This document shows, in pieces, positions 1-7,322 of a stretch of 7,322 nt of DNA. The position numbers and the translations under genes are program-made. This DNA is from Planctomycetaceae bacterium (GTDB lineage Bacteria > Planctomycetota > Planctomycetia > Planctomycetales > Planctomycetaceae): the NCBI GenBank assembly GCA_020426065.1, contig JAGQQT010000199.1:1-7322 (forward strand). Direction: 5' to 3'. Positions within the stretch are counted from its first letter, which is position 1, and each line of letters starts with the position of its first letter. The notes below the pieces were generated by a model, which had not been told where the DNA came from, searched no databases, and saw only the letters and a program-made list of their open reading frames with translations.

Positions 1-1168
1 CATCCCGATCGAGAAAGATGGCCGACAATCCCAACACCGCACCATCCTCTTTCCCCAGTTTCTCGATCGAAGATTTGACAATTGACAGGTACTGGTCCGA
101 TTCCTCCCTGCCAGGTGGCCGGAAGGTCAGCGATTCGAAGAGGTAGTCCACCGCCGCACGTAATCTCTCCTCGGTAACCCCTTCTTCCTTCATCAGTTCA
201 TAAACGGGAGTGAGTGGTCGAACGACTTTGGTGCTGTAAACCAGCGAAGTGGGCAAACCACGGATATCCCCTACCATTTTGTAAGATTTGGGGTCATCGG
301 TTATCTGCTCCGGATTGGCGATGCTTAATGGGCCATACGCCATGTAACGAATCAGATCATTTGCAATGCTCATGATCTGAGTGGCTTCCGCGCTGTTGAC
401 GGTCGAAAAGTGAGCGTAGCTTTCCAGACCATGACTGCGCGGTGAGGACAGAATGGATGGCACACTCTTGACCGCTGTCGCATAAGCGACTGTTCCCCCC
501 TGCCACTGGATAATGCGATCGGTTCCAAAGTACAGCTTCAGCTCTCCGCCATGGTTGGTGGGAACTTCATCGCCATGCGTTCGGAGCCCCGGCTTTTTCG
601 GATCATATTCAGGTTCAGTGTTGATCAGCTCATTGAGCCGGGTGATATGTTCCTGAGGAGTGATCCGCCAGATCCGTGATGGGGAAGATGTCGGCTGGAG
701 CTGGATCTCATCCGGAAGAGGCCCGAAGAGGAGGTCATGATTGACGTAATTGCCTTTATTCGGATCCAGATGGTCATAAAAGCCACCCTTGTCTCGCATG
801 GCGTTTTCCAGTTGCTGGACGATCCAGTCGGAAAACCGGAGACGCTCCACAATCTCTGGCTGTTCGGCATCCCGAGGAGGCATTTCCTGTAGAGTCACCT
901 GGGCCCACACACTTCGCCAGATGCTGGCATTCACTTCATCGATCGGCCCGAGATCATGCAGGGACAGATTGCCTTCAGGGTCTGTTTCACCATGACAGTC
1001 TGCACAGTGCGTAGCGAGAAAGGCGCGGGCATAGCTGTCATAGTCCCTGTGGACCTGCTCTCCCGGTATGTAATTCTCACCAAATGCAGGGGAGGTAAAA
1101 TGGCCCGCCAAGAGGCAAAGGCAAAACGTCAGATAAATCAAACTCCGCAGCATAACTACACTTTGCAT
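1..1168 (-). CDS. Cytochrome c / DUF1592-DUF1588-type planctomycete protein (partial, C-terminus beyond left edge)
   Basis: An open minus-strand frame runs from ATG at 1168 to the left edge (389 complete codons, no stop). The N-terminus (residues 1-30) has a hydrophobic core, roughly residues 9-22, and looks like a Sec signal peptide ending near PAFG. A c-type haem site CADCH lies at residues 55-59, followed by a conserved EMPP at 95-98 whose Met96 could be the distal haem ligand. This is the PSCyt1-like arrangement. Residues about 125-175 carry the [11 protein letters not shown] and [10 protein letters not shown] segments typical of the planctomycete family. The last visible part ([10 protein letters not shown], then [10 protein letters not shown]) resembles the DUF1595/DUF1592 junction. 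The remaining DUF1592/DUF1588/DUF1585 part would lie outside, since family members are commonly 700-900 residues. The in-frame stop upstream of 1168 limits the start, and ATG at 1153 is an alternative. No clear Shine-Dalgarno sequence is seen. The gene lies 65 bp behind the DUF1552 gene on the same strand, so co-transcription is likely. Substrate and redox partner are unknown. Confidence 0.93.
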   Translation of the reverse strand, partial: MQSVVMLRSLIYLTFCLCLLAGHFTSPAFGENYIPGEQVHRDYDSYARAFLATHCADCHGETDPEGNLSLHDLGPIDEVNASIWRSVWAQVTLQEMPPRDAEQPEIVERLRFSDWIVQQLENAMRDKGGFYDHLDPNKGNYVNHDLLFGPLPDEIQLQPTSSPSRIWRITPQEHITRLNELINTEPEYDPKKPGLRTHGDEVPTNHGGELKLYFGTDRIIQWQGGTVAYATAVKSVPSILSSPRSHGLESYAHFSTVNSAEATQIMSIANDLIRYMAYGPLSIANPEQITDDPKSYKMVGDIRGLPTSLVYSTKVVRPLTPVYELMKEEGVTEERLRAAVDYLFESLTFRPPGREESDQYLSIVKSSIEKLGKEDGAVLGLSAIFLDRD

Positions 1169-1233
1169 CGAGCCAATCAACAGGAGCCAGGAACAGAATC
1201 TCAGGAATCAAAGTCGACCATAGCGGCGACCTC

Positions 1234-2559
<1,326 letters not shown>

Positions 2560-2636
2560 TCTTACCGGTAAAAAGTCAGTTTGGAATCTCTGGGAATAGG
2601 TCAGTCAGGTGATCTGAAAAAGCCCAAAATCACTGG

Positions 2637-2659
2637 AGTTGATTATCTTTAGATCAACT
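2637..2659. promoter_or_regulatory. Inverted repeat, possible operator upstream of the DUF1552 gene
   Basis: AGTTGAT (2637-2643) and ATCAACT (2653-2659) are perfect reverse complements separated by 9 nt. The centre lies about 90 bp upstream of the DUF1552 start codon, within reach of its promoter. It could be a repressor-binding site or a small 5'-leader hairpin. A 7-bp AT-rich repeat of this kind can also arise by chance. Confidence 0.2.
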
Positions 2660-2928
2660 TCTTCCTGACATTCTCCTGGATTTTCGTTCGTCAGCTTTGC
2701 CCCGAAACCGGAGTCGCTGGCCCACGAACGGGTATTTTTCGCTCAAAACAGCTGGTTAATTTACCCGATTCACAGACCCATCGCAATAAGTATCCCAGCC
2801 GGAGGCATTCAAAACCAGTCCATGCTCATGGAGAGGTTTTCTTAATCAGAATGAACAATCTCAAACCGCTACTCATGGAAGCCAGAGTATTTTACGGCCT
2901 CTTCCAGCCAGAATCCGCCTCTCAGTGA

Positions 2929-2974
2929 TTGACAGGATTTTTGATCTGCAGGCAGTATTGAGGTCTGTTATGCT
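2929..2974 (+). promoter_or_regulatory. Possible promoter for the small unknown gene
   Basis: A perfect TTGACA -35 box lies at 2929-2934, followed after 18 bp by a poor -10 (CAGTAT, 2953-2958). A separate extended -10-like element TGTTATGCT lies at 2966-2974. Either would put transcription start 55-75 bp before the ATG at 3038. Planctomycete promoters are not well characterised, so this is a weak call. Confidence 0.25.
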
Positions 2975-3037
2975 TAGGGCTATTCCCGGTCAACATTTTC
3001 CAACCCCATCGAAAACAATACTCCTGGAAACAATCCG

Positions 3038-3559
3038 ATGATCATTGACATTCGTGAAGATCTTCCAGACTTTCTTGCTTACATCCAGGAACGAGTAGAG
3101 GAACACATCGCAGGTACAAAGGACAGCGAGTCCTCCAAGCCTGTAACGTATATCGAGTTTGGATTTGAATTTGGTCAAGGAAACGAATTGTGGCTCGTAA
3201 TCGATACACGGCCCAATGCAGAACCAGATGGACAGTGGACTCAGCAGATTGGAAAGATTCGTGAACTGGGCAGGCCACACTGGCCTATCTGGCATGATTT
3301 GCCAGATGACGAAGTTGTCTACTTCATTGACCTCAACGGCAACCAGATCAATGTCATGGACAATCCCGATGAGCAGATTTGTGAAATCATAGGGGAGGCC
3401 ATGAAACAGGCTTTGTTGACGTCCAGAGACAATGGAGTATTCCGAGCTCTTCCTACAGCAGAAGCCTGCGAGTTGGCGGTAGAGAATCTCGAAGGATTCT
3501 ATGGCTGGCCCATTTACGCAGATCGAGGCAAAGAGAATCTTCTTCAGGAAAACGCCTGA
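3038..3559 (+). CDS. Small acidic protein of unknown function (173 aa)
   Basis: I do not recognise this family. The frame from ATG 3038 to TGA 3557-3559 encodes 173 residues with protein-like, acidic composition (many Asp/Glu) and no signal peptide or membrane segment, so it is probably cytosolic. The N-terminal third looks helical (MIIDIREDLPDFLAYIQERV). The centre alternates like beta strands (VTYIEFGFEF 36-45, ELWLVIDTRP 50-59) and is rich in Trp (WLV, QWT, HWPIW). DEVVYFIDLNGNQINVM (90-106) looks like another strand-turn-strand unit. The C-terminal part is mostly helical and ends in a Tyr/Trp segment (EGFYGWPIYAD). A single compact alpha/beta domain is likely. The size, acidity and lack of export signal resemble polymorphic-toxin immunity or SMI1-type proteins, but no motif proves that and no toxin gene lies beside it. 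No good ribosome-binding site precedes the ATG. It appears to be a single-gene unit ending at a candidate terminator. Confidence 0.78.
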   Translation: MIIDIREDLPDFLAYIQERVEEHIAGTKDSESSKPVTYIEFGFEFGQGNELWLVIDTRPNAEPDGQWTQQIGKIRELGRPHWPIWHDLPDDEVVYFIDLNGNQINVMDNPDEQICEIIGEAMKQALLTSRDNGVFRALPTAEACELAVENLEGFYGWPIYADRGKENLLQENA

Positions 3560-3588
3560 AACGGCTGGGCCGAACGGACGGGATTGCA

Positions 3589-3625
3589 AGCTCTTGCAGA
3601 ACCCGACATGCGAAGCTGATTTTTT
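3589..3625 (+). terminator. Candidate Rho-independent terminator after the small unknown gene
   Basis: AGCTCTTGCA (3589-3598) can pair with TGCGAAGCT (3609-3617), giving nine pairs with one bulged C and one G-U wobble around a 10-nt loop. Two bases later come six T residues (3620-3625). It lies 30 bp after the stop codon at 3559 and before the protease gene, where a plus-strand terminator would be expected. The stem is only moderately GC-rich, hence the limited confidence. The same left arm also forms part of the tighter palindrome TGCAAG-CT-CTTGCA at 3585-3598. Confidence 0.35.
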
Positions 3626-3719
3626 CGGATGTCTGCCATGCATTACTCGAACTGTCCTGGCATCGCCAGATTGCTCTATTCAAATTGTACGGTTAGTGTC
3701 TCAAGGAATCGCACAATCA

Positions 3720-3748
3720 TTGCATCAAATATTGGCAATGGATAGAGT
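3720..3748 (+). promoter_or_regulatory. Possible sigma70-like promoter for the LEPR-XLL protease gene
   Basis: TTGCAT (3720-3725) and TAGAGT (3743-3748) are separated by 17 bp and lie 45 bp before the chosen ATG. Matches are 3/6 and 4/6 to the classic boxes. An inverted repeat CATTGC (3718-3723) / GCAATG (3735-3740) overlaps the -35 and spacer and could be an operator. Both observations are weak on their own. Confidence 0.25.
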
Positions 3749-3792
3749 GATCAGGTTCGCGCTCTCTCAACATTTCGCTCAAGGGCCAGATC

Positions 3793-6700
3793 ATGTGGAA
3801 TGTCAGAGTATTCTCCCTGCCATGGATTCCCCGTCTTACTTCCACTTACTCGCGAAGAAGACGTTCGGGTGTGAACTTTTATGAAATCAACCACTTACAA
3901 TTCCTGGAGAGTCGAGTACTACTCTCTGGCGACTCAGGTTTAGATACGAAAGATCCGGTCGACTTCCCCGATTTGCGTTCCATCGTCAACATCGGATCTG
4001 ATGCCAGCTATCCCGCGAATTTCTATCCGGCGGTAGGCTTACTGAGAAACTCGACCGGCCAGAATGTTCCTGGCCATTGCACTGGTACCCTGATCACGCC
4101 TCAGCATGTCCTCACGGCGGCTCATTGCCTGGATGCTGACAGAAACGGCACCGTCTCGCAGGCAGAAATCAATGCCGCAGTGGCCAATCTTTATTTTACG
4201 ACTGATTACGGCGCTAATGTTGTTGGGAGCACTGCACAGAATTTCAAAGTCACCGCGGCTTTTGTGCATAGCGGGTTCCAGGTTCGCCGCAACACAGCTG
4301 GTGATTTCATTGATACGGTCAATGATCTGGCAATACTTCGTCTCGATCGAATCGCCACAAACATCGTCCCAATCAAGCTGTTTCGTTCGGCAGTCCCGGT
4401 CGATTCTGTAGTACGACTCATCGGCTTCGGACAATCTGGAAATACCGCAGGCGGAGTTGCCTCTTCGAATGGCAGAGTACGATATCATGGTGTTGCCCGC
4501 ATTGACACTGCAACATCAATTAACCCCAATCAATACAATCCAGCGACGTATTCTCACGCACTGGACGAAAAGAATGAGAGCCAGTCCCGACCAGGTGATT
4601 CCGGTTCGCCCGTGCTGGTCTATCAGAATGGCAGTGATGAACCCTTCCTGGCAGGTGTCCTGTCCTATGGTCAATCAGGCCCTGAACCAGACAGGAATGA
4701 AATACGAATTGGACAACGCAGCTGGGATACCCGGGTTGATCTCTACCTGAACTGGATTGACGGGATATTGGCCCAGAATCCCCCCCAGTCGAATGTAGAA
4801 ATTGTCAGCCAGTCAAACATCACAACCCCTCAGGGATCCAGCACGCAGATTCGGATTCGTTACTCCTCTCCCAATGGACAGTTTACGAGTGGATTTCCCA
4901 CTCCCAAAATTGCTGCCATTGGCCCCAACAATTACGTAAATACTAATCCCAGGATAGGCCTGGTCATACGCGCAGCAGATGGTACAACCCTAACTGTCGA
5001 TTACGGGTTTGATGGACCTGGAGGTGTCTGGAATGCAAATGACAATGGTTCATACCAGTTTGTGACCCTCAATAATCAACTTCCCAGTGACTTCCCCAAT
5101 CAGTCAGGATACACGCAACTGGGAACGTTTACGGTCAATGTCCCAGTGGATTCACAGATTCCTGCTGCCAGTGGAACCCTGCCGGACCTGACCAGAGGGG
5201 GAGCTCCAGAACAGAATATCCGCGTCATCTACTCGGATAATTTTGGAATTGATGCATCGACTCTGGGAAATAATGATGTTGTGATTCGCAAGACGGATGG
5301 AACCTTTCTCACCTCTGCGAATCTTCTTGGAGACAATACACGTCGTGATGCGGGGACAATTCAGGCACTCTACACTTTCACTCCTCCTGGTGGCACCTGG
5401 GATTCTTCAGATAACGGAACCTACCAGATCATCGTCCGTGGAAATTCAATCTCGGATACCTCTGGTCATTTCGTCAATCAGACTACGATCGATACTTTCT
5501 CCGTCAATATTCCGGCAGGAAGTCTGCATCCCTATGCTCGTCTGTTAACACAACAGATCACATCTCAAACTCGCTATATCGATTTTGAGGTCGTGTATAC
5601 AGGTTACTCCAATATCGACGTCTCCTCGATTTCAGCCAACAACCCTCCCTTTGGAGCGATTCTCGTTGAACCTTCCCAGGGTCTGGCTGAAGTTGCATCC
5701 TGGGTCTCGTCAACTCCAGGCAGTAATGCGACGACAGTCACCGCCCGCTATCGCGTCGATTTCGTAAAAACATGGACTGCAGCCGACAACGGGATTGTCC
5801 TCAATCTGCAACTCTTTTCAGATTCCGTGCGTGATGTGGACAGCCGTGATGTCCCCGGCACCAGACTGGGAACGATCAAGATCAACATCGGGGGAGGAAA
5901 TGACACTGTCCGTCCGACAGCTGTCGCTTCCGTTTCAAATGTGAACCTGTCCGGATCGGAACGCCACCTCTTTCAAGTTGCCTATGCAGACAATGAAGCT
6001 ATTGAATCGACCACCATCAACTCTTCCAACCTGGTGGTGGTCGGGCCAGACCAGCAGGTTTATCCTGTTGGGCAATCAGGGGTAAACTTTGGCGAGAACT
6101 TTGCAACCAAGATTGCAGGATACGGTCTGGATGCCCCCGGAGGCAGCTGGGGAGCAGAAGATAATGGTATGTATCGCCTGTTTTTACTTGATGGAACAGT
6201 CAGTGATATCAACGGTAACTTTGTACCCGGAGCCAGTTCAGACCTGAATCCAAATGATGCTCTGGCAGAATTCATGGTCAATATTGATCCGGCGCCACTG
6301 ACACCTCCCATCACCGCAACAGTAATTGCCCCCGACCTGACAATTTCCAATCAACAGTATTATCAGTTCCAGGTCCGCTACCGATCCAATGCAGGCATTG
6401 ATCCGGCCGTATTCGGAGACAATGATATCATCGTTACCAACAACAATGGCTACCTTGAGTTTGCCAAATTTGTTGCGGTTGCCAATGGATATTCAACCGG
6501 AACTTCTAAAACGGTCACGTATCGCATAGCAGCTCCAATCGACTTCTGGAATACCAGCCACGATGGAGCATATGAGATCCACTTTGCCGGGGGTGAGATT
6601 CCTACTGTGGTGGACCTGTCTGGCAATGAACTCTCTGCCGGCCTGGGTGGACAATTCAATATCAACATCAACACCACCCCACTGAATTCCACCCTTTCCT

Positions 6701-7322
6701 CGTTTGTAGGTTTAGTGAATGGAAACTGGTGGCAGTCATTTCCAACGGCTTCCCACATTTTCCCGGAAGCTCAATCCACCAAAAGCCCTGCTTCAATGAT
6801 TCGACTCAGTAAAGTTGGTGACTTCAACGGAGACGGATTCGACGACCTGGCAGTCTGGCTAAATAATGGTGACTGGTATGTTGGTCAGTCAGATCAACAG
6901 GGAGGCCTGAATTTCGCTCTCTGGACTCAATGGCGCACCAATGATGTCAAAGAAATCCACGTTGGTGATTTCAACAACGATGGTAAGGATGACCTGATTG
7001 GACTTTTCAAAAGTGGGACTCGTGGTCGCTGGTGGGTCTCGATTTCCGATGGTGGACGATTCAGTGGAGTCCACTGGGGTGATTATGGCAAGTATCACGG
7101 AATCCATTCTGTGCATGTGGCCAATTTTGATGGAGTTAAAGGAGACGATCTGGCAATCATTGCAGATTCAGGTGTGGTGTGGATGGTCAAAACAAGTAAC
7201 CACAGATTTCAATATCTCAATTCCCATCGCTGGGATATTACGCATGGTTTTGACTACGTACAGGTCGGGGATTTCAACGGCGATGGGAGAGGTGACTTGC
7301 TGGCTGTATTTGGAACTGGTGT
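3793..7322 (+). CDS. LEPR-XLL-type modular serine protease with Ig-like repeats and FG-GAP blades (partial, C-terminus beyond right edge)
   Basis: One uninterrupted frame gives 1176 complete codons without a stop. An in-frame TGA at 3748-3750 and no other ATG before 3793 fix the start; AAGGG at 3781-3785 is a fair Shine-Dalgarno sequence. The N-terminus has a tetra-Arg (21-24), then FLESRVLLSG (37-46), matching the planctomycete LEPR-XLL motif carried by giant exported proteins in place of an obvious signal peptide. Residues about 78-325 form a chymotrypsin-fold protease: TAAHC with His111, NDLAIL with Asp178, and PGDSGSP with Ser270. Cys96 and Cys112 would form the loop disulfide next to the His. 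By counting back from Ser270, the S1-base residue is Gln264, so trypsin-like Arg/Lys preference is not expected. Five Ig-like modules follow (about 335-963), then at least four FG-GAP/VCBS blades (from about 970). The likely role is an extracellular or cell-surface protease; substrate unknown. It lies 233 bp after the small unknown gene, probably in its own transcription unit. Confidence 0.95.
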   Translation, partial: MWNVRVFSLPWIPRLTSTYSRRRRSGVNFYEINHLQFLESRVLLSGDSGLDTKDPVDFPDLRSIVNIGSDASYPANFYPAVGLLRNSTGQNVPGHCTGTLITPQHVLTAAHCLDADRNGTVSQAEINAAVANLYFTTDYGANVVGSTAQNFKVTAAFVHSGFQVRRNTAGDFIDTVNDLAILRLDRIATNIVPIKLFRSAVPVDSVVRLIGFGQSGNTAGGVASSNGRVRYHGVARIDTATSINPNQYNPATYSHALDEKNESQSRPGDSGSPVLVYQNGSDEPFLAGVLSYGQSGPEPDRNEIRIGQRSWDTRVDLYLNWIDGILAQNPPQSNVEIVSQSNITTPQGSSTQIRIRYSSPNGQFTSGFPTPKIAAIGPNNYVNTNPRIGLVIRAADGTTLTVDYGFDGPGGVWNANDNGSYQFVTLNNQLPSDFPNQSGYTQLGTFTVNVPVDSQIPAASGTLPDLTRGGAPEQNIRVIYSDNFGIDASTLGNNDVVIRKTDGTFLTSANLLGDNTRRDAGTIQALYTFTPPGGTWDSSDNGTYQIIVRGNSISDTSGHFVNQTTIDTFSVNIPAGSLHPYARLLTQQITSQTRYIDFEVVYTGYSNIDVSSISANNPPFGAILVEPSQGLAEVASWVSSTPGSNATTVTARYRVDFVKTWTAADNGIVLNLQLFSDSVRDVDSRDVPGTRLGTIKINIGGGNDTVRPTAVASVSNVNLSGSERHLFQVAYADNEAIESTTINSSNLVVVGPDQQVYPVGQSGVNFGENFATKIAGYGLDAPGGSWGAEDNGMYRLFLLDGTVSDINGNFVPGASSDLNPNDALAEFMVNIDPAPLTPPITATVIAPDLTISNQQYYQFQVRYRSNAGIDPAVFGDNDIIVTNNNGYLEFAKFVAVANGYSTGTSKTVTYRIAAPIDFWNTSHDGAYEIHFAGGEIPTVVDLSGNELSAGLGGQFNININTTPLNSTLSSFVGLVNGNWWQSFPTASHIFPEAQSTKSPASMIRLSKVGDFNGDGFDDLAVWLNNGDWYVGQSDQQGGLNFALWTQWRTNDVKEIHVGDFNNDGKDDLIGLFKSGTRGRWWVSISDGGRFSGVHWGDYGKYHGIHSVHVANFDGVKGDDLAIIADSGVVWMVKTSNHRFQYLNSHRWDITHGFDYVQVGDFNGDGRGDLLAVFGTG
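3853..3930 (+). other. LEPR-XLL-like N-terminal export/sorting region
   Basis: Residues 21-46 of the protease hold four consecutive arginines followed by a short linker and LQFLESRVLLSG. The core LESRVLLS fits the LEPR-x-LL[SA] pattern found near the N-terminus of many very large planctomycete exported proteins, with Ser in place of Pro. It presumably takes the place of a normal signal peptide. The export machinery it uses is unknown to me. Confidence 0.8.
4024..4767 (+). other. Trypsin-like (S1/chymotrypsin-fold) protease domain
   Basis: Residues about 78-325. The three catalytic motifs are intact and properly ordered: TAAHC (His111), NDLAIL (Asp178) and GDSGSP (Ser270). The spacings 67 and 92 are compatible with the S1 family. 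The Cys191/Cys220-type disulfide of trypsin is missing, because the position four before Ser270 is Arg266. A 12-residue EF-hand-like loop is inserted at 114-125, and residues 215-265 are long and Asn/Gly-rich compared with the short trypsin core. Confidence 0.92.
4132..4167 (+). other. EF-hand-like Ca-binding loop inside the protease domain
   Basis: Residues 114-125 read DADRNGTVSQAE. This has Asp at loop positions 1 and 3, Asn at 5, Gly at 6, a hydrophobic residue at 8, Ser at 9 and Glu at 12, as in a canonical EF-hand loop. It starts two residues after the catalytic-site TAAHC and is followed by a helix-like INAAVANLYF segment. Ca binding is inferred from the motif. Confidence 0.6.
4795..6681 (+). 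repeat. Five tandem Ig-like modules with W-x3-[DH]-[ND]-G signature
   Basis: Approximate modules are residues 335-459, 460-576, 577-704, 705-835 and 836-963. Each holds an early strand such as VIYSDNFGIDASTL, VAYADNEAIESTTI or VRYRSNAGIDPAVF. Each later has the signature WNANDNGSY (413-421), WDSSDNGTY (536-544), WTAADNGIV (661-669), WGAEDNGMY (786-794) or WNTSHDGAY (919-927), and ends with a strand such as FTVNVP, FSVNIP, IKINIG, FMVNID or FNININ. Trp-to-Trp spacing is 123, 125, 125 and 133 residues. The modules are divergent in sequence, so the duplication is old. They probably form a beta-sandwich stalk, and related modules are common in planctomycete and cyanobacterial adhesin-like proteins. 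Confidence 0.82.
6700..7322 (+). repeat. FG-GAP/VCBS-type beta-propeller blades (at least four, truncated)
   Basis: Ca-site motifs appear as DFNGDGFDD (1010-1018), DFNNDGKDD (1059-1067), a degenerate NFDGVKGDD (1111-1119) and DFNGDGRGD (1160-1168), about 49-52 residues apart. Between them lie tryptophan-rich strands (GNWWQSF, GDWYVGQS, RWWVSISDG, VVWMVKTS), the layout of the tryptophan-rich FG-GAP repeats seen in planctomycetes. A seven-blade propeller is usual, so about three more blades may lie beyond the right edge. Confidence 0.85.

Larger units (their letters stand above)
2560..3037. other. Divergent intergenic region, 478 bp
   Basis: This non-coding stretch separates the 5' ends of the minus-strand DUF1552 gene and the plus-strand gene at 3038, so it must hold promoters for both. 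No RNA gene or convincing protein-coding frame is seen. Visible structure is limited to a 7-bp inverted repeat at 2637-2659, a 6-bp-arm palindrome at 2819-2832, an 8-bp direct repeat CTCATGGA at 2825 and 2872, and weak sigma70-like elements at 2929-2974. None of these is strong enough to assign a regulator. Confidence 0.7.

Noticed and set aside
2851..2928. 25-codon open frame in the divergent intergenic region
   Set aside because: It is very short and its only purine-rich upstream stretch (GAGAGG) is about 14 bases away, too far for a ribosome-binding site.
2990..3643. Minus-strand open frame of 217 residues opposite the small unknown gene
   Set aside because: It mirrors the plus-strand 173-residue gene, is rich in Cys/Ser/Phe in the way antisense frames are, and has no recognisable domain; the plus-strand product is more protein-like.
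3501..3884. Plus-strand frame of 127 residues between the small gene and the protease gene
   Set aside because: It overlaps the end of the 173-residue gene and the start of the protease in other frames, and its composition is not protein-like.
3881..3943. ATG at 3881 as a start for the protease
   Set aside because: It is out of frame and stops at TAG 3941-3943 after 20 codons; the protease frame passes through here with the LEPR-XLL-like motif.
4039..4488. Minus-strand 149-residue frame opposite the protease domain
   Set aside because: It is antisense to a clear catalytic domain with conserved triad motifs; the product shows no family resemblance.

Overview
The window looks like chromosomal DNA from a planctomycete (Planctomycetota). 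Three independent signs point there. A DUF1552 protein is followed on the same strand by a haem-binding cytochrome c/DUF1592-DUF1588-type protein, a gene pair expanded in this phylum. A giant extracellular protein starts with an LEPR-XLL-like N-terminal motif (FLESRVLLSG). That protein also carries the W-x3-DNG-x-Y modules and tryptophan-rich FG-GAP blades common in planctomycete surface proteins. Base composition is close to even. Genus-level placement is not possible by eye.

Layout. Positions 1-2559 hold a two-gene minus-strand unit. The first gene transcribed encodes a Tat-exported DUF1552 protein (2559 to 1234). After a 65-bp gap comes the cytochrome c/DUF1592-type gene (1168 leftward), which runs off the left edge. 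Positions 2560-3037 are a divergent intergenic region with only weak promoter and operator candidates. Positions 3038-3559 hold a small acidic cytosolic protein of unknown function on the plus strand, followed by a possible Rho-independent terminator near 3589-3625. From 3793 to the right edge, one uninterrupted plus-strand frame (1176 complete codons, no stop reached) encodes a modular protein. In order it has an LEPR-XLL-like N-terminus, a chymotrypsin-fold serine protease with intact His/Asp/Ser triad, five Ig-like modules of about 117-131 residues, and at least four FG-GAP/VCBS-type propeller blades.

How the parts work together. The minus-strand pair probably acts outside the cytoplasm, one partner being a Tat substrate and the other a single-haem c-type cytochrome. 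Their biochemical job is not established. The large protease looks like an independent exported or surface protein: a catalytic head, a repeat stalk and a Ca-binding propeller. Nothing links the three transcription units functionally, and I see no mobile element, CRISPR array, RNA gene or defence island. The most unusual detail is a canonical EF-hand-like DxDxNGxxxxxE loop placed two residues after the catalytic histidine of the protease.
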